Of a stretch of 52,914 nucleotides of DNA, positions 40,094 through 47,602 are shown piece after piece; the stretch's first letter is position 1, and every line of letters starts with the position of its first letter. Made by a program: the position numbers and the translations under genes. This DNA is from Streptomyces cavernicola (GTDB taxonomy: Bacteria; Actinomycetota; Actinomycetes; Streptomycetales; Streptomycetaceae). The notes beneath the pieces are model-generated. The model did no database searches. It had not been told where the DNA came from and worked only from the letters and a program-made list of their open reading frames with translations. The DNA lies in the NCBI RefSeq assembly GCF_029968035.1, contig NZ_JASCIQ010000053.1, positions 1 through 52,914 on the forward strand, in the 5' to 3' direction.

Positions 40094-41517
40094 ACCCCAT
40101 CGACCTCATGGACACCTACGGCCCCGTGGTCGTGGGGCTGGGCCTCGCGTTCTTCGCCGTGTGGGGCCTGGTGCTGGCCGTGCGCTACGTGCGGGCCGAT
40201 ACGGACCTGCGGGCGAGCATGCGTCAGGCCGTACGGGTGCGGCGGACCTGGCCGCGTCTGGCGGAGATGGCGGGCCTGTGCGTCGTCGACCGGAAGCCCA
40301 CGCTTTCCGCGCAGATAGCTAGGGAGTTCAGCACCGAGCAGACACGTCCGATCGAGCCGCGCACGCTGACGCCAACGATCAAGGTCAGGCCGGACCGGTT
40401 CGGTGTGGTCGTCACAGCGAAGTGCCTGCCGAAGGTCTCGTTGAAGGAGTTCCAGAAGGCAGCCGAGTACCTGGCCGATGCGTGGGGCTGTGTGCGGATC
40501 TCCGTCACCCCCGCCAAGAAGCCCGGTCAGGTCGTCATCCGTGGTGTGCGGCATGACCCGCTCGCGGAAATGACCACGCATGTGCCCACAGGGGAGCCGC
40601 CGGCCAACATCACCCGCATGATCCTGGGCCTGGACGAGTACGGCGTTACCGCCTTCCTGGCGCTGAAAGAGGTGTCGGGCGTGGTCGGTGCCGGTCGGCC
40701 CGGCACGGGCAAGTCCTCAGTGATCAACAAAGCAATCGCGGACTTCAGCCCCTCACCGCTGGTGCAGTTCGCTGTCGTGGACGGCAAGGCCGAAGCCGTC
40801 GGCGAAGGCGACTACGCCGAAGTCGCCGACCGCCTGTTCCGCTACGTCGGCGATGACGTGACAGCAGCGAACCGCTTCTTCAGGGAGATGGTCGAGCTGC
40901 GCCGTGCCCGCGTGAAGGCCGCGCGGGGCGTCTTCGGTACGCAGGACATGTGGCACAAGGGCCCCACCGCGGAATGGCCGATCGTGGTCCTGATCATTGA
41001 TGAGGCGCACACGTTCTTCCGCGACTACAAGGGCAGCGACCGGGAGACCAAGCGTCTGGCCGCGCTCACAGCGGAGAACGCTCGGCTGGTTGAGGACCTG
41101 GTCAAGAAGGGGCGCTCCGCAGGAATCATCACGTTCGTGATCACGCAGAAGGCGACGGGGGACGCGATCCCGACGTTCATCCGCGACAACTGCGCGGTCG
41201 GCTTCTCCTTCGCCCAGCGCACCACCGAAGCCTCCGTTGCGGCCCTCGGTGACAACATCCGCGAGTACCCCGACATGGACCCGGTCGAGCTTCAGGACCC
41301 CATGTTCACCGGCGTCCTGGTGATGAAGGCCCCGAACTCCAAGGGCTTCATCCGCGTACGTACGCCCTACGTGTCGGCTGAGCACGCGGCCCAGGTAGCT
41401 GCCGAGACGGCGCACCTGATGCGCGACCCGTTCCAACTCCTCGCGGCTCTCACCGGAAGGCGCATCACCGTCCGCCTCGACAAGCCCGAGCCTGGCACGG
41501 ATGGCCTCGCAGCCTGA
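40090..41517 (+). CDS. FtsK/SpoIIIE-type DNA translocase (TraB/TraSA-like conjugation protein)
   Basis: The 475-residue membrane ATPase would move double-stranded DNA from donor to recipient hyphae, the transfer mode of Streptomyces plasmids and AICEs. It has one N-terminal transmembrane segment (VVVGLGLAFFAVWGLVLAV, about residues 11-29), Walker A GRPGTGKSS at 202-210, Walker B VVLIIDEAH at 299-307, and the conserved VEDLVKKGRSAGI and FAQRTTEASVAALGD. It is shorter than FtsK and lacks the gamma domain sequence of chromosome-segregating FtsK. Translationally coupled to the preceding small gene. Confidence 0.92.
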   Translation: MNPIDLMDTYGPVVVGLGLAFFAVWGLVLAVRYVRADTDLRASMRQAVRVRRTWPRLAEMAGLCVVDRKPTLSAQIAREFSTEQTRPIEPRTLTPTIKVRPDRFGVVVTAKCLPKVSLKEFQKAAEYLADAWGCVRISVTPAKKPGQVVIRGVRHDPLAEMTTHVPTGEPPANITRMILGLDEYGVTAFLALKEVSGVVGAGRPGTGKSSVINKAIADFSPSPLVQFAVVDGKAEAVGEGDYAEVADRLFRYVGDDVTAANRFFREMVELRRARVKAARGVFGTQDMWHKGPTAEWPIVVLIIDEAHTFFRDYKGSDRETKRLAALTAENARLVEDLVKKGRSAGIITFVITQKATGDAIPTFIRDNCAVGFSFAQRTTEASVAALGDNIREYPDMDPVELQDPMFTGVLVMKAPNSKGFIRVRTPYVSAEHAAQVAAETAHLMRDPFQLLAALTGRRITVRLDKPEPGTDGLAA

Positions 41518-41560
41518 ACTCCCCTCAACCATCGATGACTTGGAATGGAGGTGATTCCCC

Positions 41561-42241
41561 ATGGGTGAAGAACGGGTGACGCAGCGGACCGTAACGGTCG
41601 TGATGGCGACGATTGCCGCCCTGGCCTTCGTGTTCTCCTTCGGCAACGTCTGGTCCCTGGCGCTCCGCCTCGGCGTCCCCCGCCCCATCGCACCCTTGAT
41701 CGCCCCCATGGTCGACCTGTCCGTCCTCGGGCTCCTTGTCGGCCTGCGGCACCTGTCCCTTAAAGGGGTGGACCCCGCAGAGCTCAAGGGCGCGGTGCGG
41801 CTGATGCACCTGTCCGGGCTGCTCACCCTCGCCCTCAACATTGCCGAACCCATCGCCGCCGAACACTATGGCCGCGCCGCCCTCGACGCCGTGGCGCCGC
41901 TCCTGCTGCTCGGCTGGGGTGCCGTCGGGCCGCAGATGCTCCGCCACTTCCACACCCTCACCGCCCCCGAGCCTCGCTCCGTCACAGTGGAAATCCCGGG
42001 TACTGAACCGGTCCCCGAGACGGTCCCGGCTCCTGACTCAACCCCGACGAGACAGCCTGCCGAGTCTGCGGCCCCGGCTCCGTCGTCGGCCCCGTCTGTC
42101 CCGGCTTCGCTCCTGGAAGCGGCCCGCACCATCGCCGCCCAGCACCACACCGCGACCGGACAGACCATCACCCCCGCGCAGCTCAAGACTCGCCTGGGCG
42201 TCCCCATGCCCCTCGCGTCCGCCGCGCACGCCCAGCTCTGA
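41561..42241 (+). CDS. DUF2637 / SpdB-like membrane protein
   Basis: This 226-residue protein has about four transmembrane segments in residues 10-125 (VTVVMATIAALAFVFSFGNV, LIAPMVDLSVLGLLVGL, LMHLSGLLTLALNIAEPIAA, AVAPLLLLGWGAVGPQML). A Pro/Ala-rich linker follows, then a short C-terminal HTH-like segment (GQTITPAQLKTRLGV). This matches spread (Spd) proteins that help plasmid DNA pass across septa. GGAGGTGA seven bases before ATG 41561 is a near-perfect ribosome-binding site. It lies between the translocase and rep genes, as in pSAM2 relatives. Confidence 0.82.
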   Translation: MGEERVTQRTVTVVMATIAALAFVFSFGNVWSLALRLGVPRPIAPLIAPMVDLSVLGLLVGLRHLSLKGVDPAELKGAVRLMHLSGLLTLALNIAEPIAAEHYGRAALDAVAPLLLLGWGAVGPQMLRHFHTLTAPEPRSVTVEIPGTEPVPETVPAPDSTPTRQPAESAAPAPSSAPSVPASLLEAARTIAAQHHTATGQTITPAQLKTRLGVPMPLASAAHAQL

Positions 42242-42403
42242 ACCTGGGCTCTTTCCTCCGCCGGCCTCCCGGCGCGATTCCTGACCATAGCCCTGCCTGG
42301 GCTCGGTCACCCATGACCCGAACCGCACCCTCAACTCACCCTTGCCCGGGTGCGGTTCGGGGCCCCACCCCCTGTCCTCCTGTGTCACGAGAGGACCACC
42401 GCC

Positions 42404-43939
42404 TTGCCCGCCCCCTCCACCGTGGCGACCCCAGCCCGCTCCAGTGCCCCGGACAAGCGCGTGGACCTGTCCCACGTGGCTAGCCCCGCCCTGCGCGAGC
42501 TGCTCACTCACCTCAACGACGGCACCTTCGATGCCGTACGCCACGGGGTCGAGCAAGCCCGTGGCTGCACCGCACCGATCCAGCTCGCCGGATGGACCGA
42601 AACCGTCCACGCCGTTACTGGCCGGGCCTTGCGCTCCTTCAACACGGCCGACACTCCCACCGGCCGCATCCTCATCGCTTGCAACAACCGCCGCGCCTCA
42701 CGCTGCCCCTCCTGCGCGCGTCTGTACGCAGGTGACACCTACCAGCTCATCCGTGCCGGAGTCGTCGGCGGTAAGAACACCCCCGAGCAAGTCCGCACCC
42801 ACCCAAGGGTGTTCGCCACCTTGACTGCCCCTAGCTTCGGGACCGTCCATGGTCGCGTCTGGCGTAACCGCCCTGGCTGCGTCTGCGGCACCCACCACGC
42901 CGACGATGACCCCGTACTCGGCACTCCCCTTCACCCGAGTCGCTACGACTACACCGGGTCCGTCCTCTTCAACGCTCACGCCGGACAGCTCTGGGGACGC
43001 TTCACCACGTACCTGCGCCGCTACCTTGCCCGCCTCCTGCACATGACGCAGAAGGATCTGGCCGCAGAGCTGCGCGTCTCCTTCGCCAAGGTCGCCGAGT
43101 ATCAAAAGCGCGGCGTAGTCCACTACCACGCGATCATCCGCCTCGACGGTCCCGACGGCGGCACCACGCCCCCGCCCGACTACGCCACCGCCGCCCTGCT
43201 GGCCAAAGCCGTCAAGCTCGCTGCGCGCCACGTCACCCTCACCGTGCACGCCACTCAGCTCGGCGAGCGGACCTTCAAGTGGGGGCGGCAGATCGACGTA
43301 CGCCAGATCGCCGCAGACGACGGCAAAGGCCGGCTGACCGCCGAAGCTGTCGCCGGATACATCGCCAAGTACGCCACCAAGGGTGCCGAAGACTCCGGCA
43401 TGGTCGACCGCCCCGTCCGCTGCGGAACCTGCAAGGGAACTGGCACCACAACCACCCCGCACGATGACGTCACCGACCCGTGCGACGCATGCACGGGGAC
43501 TGGCCGTGAAGCCCTCACGGACTTGCCCGTCGACACCCACGTCCGGCAGATGATCCGCACGTGCTGGGACCTCGGTGCTGTGCCCGAACTCGACGGGCTC
43601 AACCTGCGCAAGTGGGCTCACATGCTCGGCTTTCGCGGCCACTTCTCCACCAAGTCCCGCCGCTACTCCACCACCCTCGGCGCACTCCGCGAAGAACGCC
43701 GAGCCTGGCGACAGGCCCAGCGCGAGCCCCTGGAACTCGAAGACTGCGAACAGCCTGCCGATGCCGCAGACGGCCAGGCTGAAGAGCCCACAACCCTTGT
43801 CGTCTCCGACTGGACGTTCCTCGGTATCGGCTACACCCCCGGAGAACAACTCCTCGCCGCCCAGGTCCGCCATGAACGCCAACAAGCCCACGAACAGAAA
43901 CAACGCACCAAGACAGAAGGGGAGCTGTGGCAGTCATGA
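42404..43939 (+). CDS. RepSA-like rolling-circle replication initiator
   Basis: The 511-residue HUH-type initiator nicks one strand at the origin to start rolling-circle replication of the excised element. The HUH motif is VVHYHAIIRLDG (His240, His242), and Y319-IAK-Y323 in GYIAKYATKG holds the expected catalytic Tyr. Cysteines in ASRCPSC and GCVCGTHH form a putative N-terminal zinc site. A DnaJ-like pair of CxxCxGxG repeats (from residue 340: CGTCKGTG, then CDACTGTG) is inserted before the C-terminal part. The start is TTG 42404, with GAGAGGA eight bases upstream; an in-frame ATG further up at 42350 is less likely. Confidence 0.9.
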   Translation: MPAPSTVATPARSSAPDKRVDLSHVASPALRELLTHLNDGTFDAVRHGVEQARGCTAPIQLAGWTETVHAVTGRALRSFNTADTPTGRILIACNNRRASRCPSCARLYAGDTYQLIRAGVVGGKNTPEQVRTHPRVFATLTAPSFGTVHGRVWRNRPGCVCGTHHADDDPVLGTPLHPSRYDYTGSVLFNAHAGQLWGRFTTYLRRYLARLLHMTQKDLAAELRVSFAKVAEYQKRGVVHYHAIIRLDGPDGGTTPPPDYATAALLAKAVKLAARHVTLTVHATQLGERTFKWGRQIDVRQIAADDGKGRLTAEAVAGYIAKYATKGAEDSGMVDRPVRCGTCKGTGTTTTPHDDVTDPCDACTGTGREALTDLPVDTHVRQMIRTCWDLGAVPELDGLNLRKWAHMLGFRGHFSTKSRRYSTTLGALREERRAWRQAQREPLELEDCEQPADAADGQAEEPTTLVVSDWTFLGIGYTPGEQLLAAQVRHERQQAHEQKQRTKTEGELWQS

Positions 43940-44157
43940 CCACGGTCGCAGAGCCCCTGAATCTCTCGTCCGTTGAGCCGCCTCCGATCTCCGTGTGCAG
44001 GGCAAGGCAAGACGCCTCGGCCGAAACCGAGGCGTCACAGGCTGAGCTGACGGATGCCGAACAGGCTTGGATAGCAAAGTGGTTGGAGCGGTCGCCCGAG
44101 TGGAGCGCCGAGAAATGGAACGCGATGGGCCAAGTCCTCGGCGTCGAGTTCAGCTAG
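43936..44157 (+). CDS. Small hypothetical protein between rep and int; possible directionality factor
   Basis: The 73-residue protein starts at ATG 43936, overlapping the rep stop (ATGA). Its C-terminal half (LTDAEQAWIAKWLERSPEWS, EKWNAMGQVLGVEFS) is helical and Trp-rich; the N-terminal half seems disordered. It has no MerR/Xis-type HTH. The gene ends 8 bp inside the converging integrase gene. Tyrosine-integrase AICEs keep xis between rep and int, so by position it could be the recombination directionality factor for the serine integrase. That is inference only. Confidence 0.55.
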   Translation: MTTVAEPLNLSSVEPPPISVCRARQDASAETEASQAELTDAEQAWIAKWLERSPEWSAEKWNAMGQVLGVEFS

Positions 44158-45751
44158 CCGACTCTTCCTTCCACACGGGAATGATCGTGTCCGGGTCGAA
44201 CTTGTGGGACCCCTTCACGCCCGGAAGGACGATGACCGCCTCCAGGGCGTCGAAGATGATCCGCCGCTTCTGCTGTAGGTCCAACCTGTCGTCCTGCCAC
44301 TGTGCACGCACGTCGGTGACCTTGTGCTTCCGAGTCTCCTGACGTGCGGCCCACGCCTTCCGCTCGACGCCGAGACGCTTGATCTCCAGCTCCACCTTCT
44401 TCAGGAGTGAGAAGAACGTGGAGTCGCTGATCTCCTCGGCGTGCCACTGGTCCGCCAGTGCCGTCTTTCGCCGCTGTGCAGCCTCCATCTTGGCCTCGTC
44501 GGCCCAGACCTCCTCGACCGGCTCACGCTCAGCGTTGCGCTTCTCCAGTTTGGCGAGCACAAGTTCAGAGATCAGCTTGTCGATAGCCGGGCCCTGGCGG
44601 CTCAGCTTGTCGCAGCCCCCGTCAAGGACAGACCTGCACCGATACTTGTGGGTCTTCCGGGCGGGGGCGCCGTGCATTTTCGCGTGGCAGGTCTGGCCGT
44701 CCTCCAGCTTCTTGCCGCACCGCAGAAGACCGGTCAACAGGTACTTGCGCGGGGTCCGCTTGCCGTCTCCGGACCCGTCCCAACCGCCAGCGCTGCGGTT
44801 CTTCTCCAGCAGCGCCGTGACGGCGTACCACTCCTTGGGCGTGCAGATCGGCTCCCACTTGCCGACGACCGGATTGCCCTCGGAGTCGGAGACCAGCTCA
44901 CCCTTGAGCTTTCGGAAGCCGCAGATCCGAGGGTTTCGCAGGATCTGCTTCACCGTCTGGAGCTGCCAGCTGTTGCCCATCGTGGATGTCAGCCCGGAAG
45001 CCACGAAGTTCCGTGTCACAGTCGTGATGCTCTTGCCCGCGAGGAGATCGGTCACGCCCTGGCGGACGACCTTGGACTCCTCGGGGTGCAAGGTCAGCTT
45101 GTCGGCGTTCCAACCGAAGGGCCGACGGCCCGCGACCGGCTCTCCCCGCTCCGCTCGGGCAAGGTGGTTCAACCGTGCTCGCCGCTTCTTCTTCTTGGTC
45201 TCCGAACGGGACGCGGCCACTCCGAGCAATCCGCGGTACTCGGCACCGTCCCCGTAGAGGTCGTGGCCGCCGGTGTCGTCGGCGTAGATGCGATCCGGAT
45301 GGGCCGTGAACGAGTCCACAAAGCGCTCGTACGCGTGCGCGCCTCGATAGAGACGGTCGTCGGCAACGCACACCACGCCGTCGACCGGGTATCCGTGATC
45401 GGTCGTCCCACGCTCAAGGGCGTCGATCATGCTGTCGAAGTCGTCCCGGGTGACGCTGGCCTTCGACGCCGACTTGTCGTTGTCGATGTAGTGCTGCACA
45501 ACAACAGAGCGGGTCCGCTCCGCGATACGCGCACAGTGCCGTGTCTGGTCCTCGACTCCGTGGCCGTCCCGCTTATGCGCGTCGTCGGAGATCCGGCAGT
45601 AGGCCACAACGAGGTGCCAGCCCTCTGCACGGAGGGCTTTGGCCTCTTCTAGGCTCGGCGTCCCGGCCGGCACCCCGCGTAGGCGGTTGACCAGCCGTTC
45701 TACCTCGGCGGCCGTCATCTTCTTCCTCGGCTGCTCCTCGGCAAGTGTCAA
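44150..45751 (-). CDS. Large serine recombinase (integrase)
   Basis: The 533-residue integrase would recombine attP with attB inside rtcB. The N-terminal catalytic domain has VVAYCRISDD with the nucleophile Ser55 and Arg53, followed by VEDQTRHCARIAE and CVADDRLYRGAHAYERF. The recombinase domain has GRRPFGWNADKLTLHPEESK and the QLQTVKQILRNPRICGF block. The zinc ribbon is LLRCGKKLEDGQTCHAK with RCRSVLDGGC, and a coiled coil spans about residues 430-495. I chose TTG 45751 because AGGAGGGG lies seven bases upstream; ATG 45718 would shorten it by 11. The start is about 70 bp from attR, as expected for an attP-int pair. Confidence 0.93.
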   Translation of the reverse strand: MTLAEEQPRKKMTAAEVERLVNRLRGVPAGTPSLEEAKALRAEGWHLVVAYCRISDDAHKRDGHGVEDQTRHCARIAERTRSVVVQHYIDNDKSASKASVTRDDFDSMIDALERGTTDHGYPVDGVVCVADDRLYRGAHAYERFVDSFTAHPDRIYADDTGGHDLYGDGAEYRGLLGVAASRSETKKKKRRARLNHLARAERGEPVAGRRPFGWNADKLTLHPEESKVVRQGVTDLLAGKSITTVTRNFVASGLTSTMGNSWQLQTVKQILRNPRICGFRKLKGELVSDSEGNPVVGKWEPICTPKEWYAVTALLEKNRSAGGWDGSGDGKRTPRKYLLTGLLRCGKKLEDGQTCHAKMHGAPARKTHKYRCRSVLDGGCDKLSRQGPAIDKLISELVLAKLEKRNAEREPVEEVWADEAKMEAAQRRKTALADQWHAEEISDSTFFSLLKKVELEIKRLGVERKAWAARQETRKHKVTDVRAQWQDDRLDLQQKRRIIFDALEAVIVLPGVKGSHKFDPDTIIPVWKEESAS

Positions 45752-45811
45752 CGTTCGTCCCCTCCTAGCCCATGAAGCCGCTATGCGAGCGTCATATGAG
45801 ATTGGCGGTTC

Positions 45812-45828
45812 TTCTGACACCACAACTA
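45812..45828 (+). other. attR junction
   Basis: The element-derived arm TTCTGA (45812-45817) precedes the common core CACCACAACTA (45818-45828). To the right is the native rtcB sequence encoding YVAEERY. Confidence 0.85.
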
Positions 45829-46207
45829 CGTGGCGGAGGAGCGGTACGAGGGGATGGACCTGCTCGTCACGCGTAAGGGCGCGATCCGGGCGGGCAGCGG
45901 CGACTACGGCATCATCCCCGGTTCGATGGGCACCGGTTCGTACATCGTGCGCGGCCTGGGTAACCCGGCGTCCTTCAACTCGGCCTCGCACGGCGCCGGC
46001 CGCCGGATGAGCCGCAACGCCGCCAAGCGGCGCTTCTCCGCGAAGGACCTGGAGGAGCAGACGCGGGGTGTGGAGTGCCGTAAGGACTCCGGTGTGGTGG
46101 ACGAGATCCCGGGCGCCTACAAGCCGATCGAGCAGGTCATCGATCAGCAGCAGGACCTGGTCCAGGTGGTCGCGAAGCTCAAGCAGGTGGTGTGTGTGAA
46201 GGGCTGA
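45818..46207 (+). pseudogene. rtcB: Displaced native 3' end of rtcB
   Basis: This open frame encodes 129 residues from HHNYVAEERY to KQVVCVKG and contains the catalytic SHGAGRRMSR, but the first 289 codons of rtcB and any promoter are missing. Compared with the corresponding end of the intact hybrid gene I count 14 amino-acid differences. It is the original chromosomal end, split off by the element, and would become functional again on excision. It is followed by its own terminator. Confidence 0.9.
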
Positions 46208-46221
46208 CTCCGGTCGGCGGG

Positions 46222-46248
46222 CCCCGGTGCGGCATGCGCGCACCGGGG
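46222..46248. terminator. Native rtcB terminator, bidirectional
   Basis: CCCCGGTGCG (46222-46231) pairs with CGCACCGGGG (46239-46248), between the rtcB remnant and the converging small membrane protein gene. Confidence 0.8.
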
Positions 46249-46253
46249 TCGCT

Positions 46254-46475
46254 TCACTTCGCGTGCGTGACCGCGTAGATCATCACGAACGCGACCAGGT
46301 GGATGCCGAACAGGAAGTACGCGAGGTACCACCACACCATCCGCTCGTTCTTCTTCTCCTGGACGAGCCGCTGCTGTTCGGCCGACTTGGCTTCCGGCGT
46401 GGTTTCCTGCGTGCTTTCCTGCGCGGGTGCCGACGCAGGTTCCGGTGTCGGGTCGGTGTCCGGGGTGGTGTTCAC
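46254..46475 (-). CDS. Small single-pass membrane protein (DUF6126-like)
   Basis: The 73-residue protein has a Thr/Pro/Glu-rich N-terminus, a charged segment (QQRLVQEKKNER), and one C-terminal transmembrane helix (MVWWYLAYFLFGIHLVAFVM). It resembles the DUF6126 proteins of streptomycetes. It starts at GTG 46475, which overlaps the stop of the SDR gene (GTGA), with GGGAG five bases upstream, so it is translated after the SDR. Function unknown. Confidence 0.75.
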   Translation of the reverse strand: MNTTPDTDPTPEPASAPAQESTQETTPEAKSAEQQRLVQEKKNERMVWWYLAYFLFGIHLVAFVMIYAVTHAK

Positions 46476-47233
46476 CGCAGCTCCCTGTGGACCTTGGTGT
46501 TGGAGGCCTGCGCGCGGGGGCGGACGACGAGCAGGTCGATGTTGACGTGCGGCGGGCGGGTCACCGCCCAGGTGACCGTCTCGGCGACGTCCTCCGCGGT
46601 CAGAGGTTCGGCGACGCCTTCGTACACCTTCGCCGCCTTCTCCGTGTCGCCGCGGAAGCGGGTCGTGGCGAACTCTTCCGTCTTGACCATCCCGGGCGCG
46701 ATCTCGATGACGCGCACCGGCCGGCCGACGATCTCCAGCCGCAGCGTCTCGGCGAGCACCCGGGCACCGTTCTTCGCAGCCACATAGCCGGCCCCGCCCT
46801 CGTACGTCGCGTGGCCCGCGGTGGAGGAGAGGACGACGACCGTGCCGTCCCCGCTCGCGGTCAGCGCGGGCAGCAGCGCCTGCGTCAGGTTGAGTACGCC
46901 GATCACGTTGACCTCGTACATCTGGCGCCAGTCGGCCGGGTCGCTGGTGGCCACCGGGTCGGCGCCGAGCGCTCCGCCCGCGTTGTTCACGAGGACGGCG
47001 ATCTCCCGGAAGGCCGTCGCGAAGGAGTCGACCGCCTCGCGATCCGTCACGTCCAGGCCGTACGCCATGGCCTGGTGGCCCGCCGCGTTGATCTCGGCGG
47101 CCACCGCCTCGAGGCGGTCCTTGCGGCGGGCCGTGAGCACCACGCGGTAACCGGCGGCGGCCAGCTGGCGCGCGGTGGCGGCACCGATACCGCTGCTCGC
47201 TCCGGTGACGACGGCGATCGGGGCGGAGGCCAT
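46472..47233 (-). CDS. Classical SDR-family NAD(P)-dependent oxidoreductase
   Basis: The 253-residue enzyme is a complete classical short-chain dehydrogenase: TGASSGIGAATAR (TGxxxGxG, residues 10-22), the NNAG motif in LVNNAGGALG (about 85), VLSSTAGH with the catalytic Ser (about 137), and YVAAKNGARV, which gives YxxxK (about 151). TARRKDRLE near residue 35 suggests NADP(H) preference. It most resembles YdfG-like 3-hydroxy acid or serine dehydrogenases; the substrate is not certain. GAGGAG precedes ATG 47233. It forms a two-gene unit with the small membrane protein. Confidence 0.92.
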   Translation of the reverse strand: MASAPIAVVTGASSGIGAATARQLAAAGYRVVLTARRKDRLEAVAAEINAAGHQAMAYGLDVTDREAVDSFATAFREIAVLVNNAGGALGADPVATSDPADWRQMYEVNVIGVLNLTQALLPALTASGDGTVVVLSSTAGHATYEGGAGYVAAKNGARVLAETLRLEIVGRPVRVIEIAPGMVKTEEFATTRFRGDTEKAAKVYEGVAEPLTAEDVAETVTWAVTRPPHVNIDLLVVRPRAQASNTKVHRELR

Positions 47234-47499
47234 GTGCGGTGCTCCTCGTGCGTACGTACGACAGGACGGGTCCAAGCCAGGATAGGCGGGCGGAGGGTGA
47301 TGACGGTCCCGGAGGGCGATGCCGGGCCCGGAGGGCAGACCGGCTCCTGAGTCCGGCCGGCTGGGTTCAGGAGCGCGACCGGCCGCCGGCCTTTGGGGTC
47401 GGCCGGCTAGCCGGTGAGCTCCCGGCGCTGCCTCCCGGCTCGGGGGGCTCGGAGTGGCCCAGGCTCCGAGGTGTCCCCGGGTTTGCTTCGGGGCGTAAC

Positions 47500-47600
47500 C
47501 CGAGCCTTCGGGCCGGGCCTTGAGCCTTCGGGCCGGGCCCCGGCCCTTCGCGCTGGCCCCGGGCCTTCGCGCTGGCCCCCGGGCCTTCCGGGGGCCGTCC
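47500..47600. repeat. GC-rich direct repeats downstream of the monooxygenase gene
   Basis: Units containing GGGCCTTCGCGCTGGCCCC and GAGCCTTCGGGCCGGGCC recur in tandem with variation. They fill much of the 369-bp gap (47234-47602) between the SDR and the monooxygenase, which otherwise shows no gene. Confidence 0.65.
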
Positions 47601-47602
47601 CC

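Larger units (their letters stand above)
32027..45828. mobile_element. AICE-like integrative and conjugative element inserted in rtcB
   Basis: About 13.8 kb bounded by CACCACAACTA at both ends (32027-32037 and 45818-45828). Between them are the modules of an actinomycete integrative and conjugative element: serine integrase, RepSA-like initiator, FtsK/TraB-type translocase, SpdB/DUF2637 protein, Pra-like activator, KorSA-like GntR repressor, and cargo genes. The insertion point is inside rtcB. The left end of the element carries a complete substitute 3' part of rtcB, so the host gene stays functional. Codon usage in several element genes is less GC-biased than in the flanks. No tyrosine integrase is present, unlike pSAM2. 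Confidence 0.9.

Noticed and set aside
32027..45828. Prophage instead of an AICE
   Set aside because: There are no capsid, portal, terminase, tail or lysis genes. Rep, FtsK-type translocase, SpdB-like and KorSA/Pra-like genes fit an AICE.
45818..46207. A functional short gene of its own
   Set aside because: It lacks a start codon context and promoter, begins abruptly at the att core, and corresponds exactly to the C-terminal third of RtcB.
44150..46243. A single 697-residue minus-strand ORF covering the integrase and the antisense of the rtcB fragment
   Set aside because: The part beyond 45751 is the antisense of rtcB 3' sequence. The strong ribosome-binding site at 45759-45766 places the integrase start at TTG 45751.
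47500..47600. CRISPR-like array because of closely repeated units
   Set aside because: The units are short, variable, purely GC-rich and without spacers of constant length; no cas gene is near.
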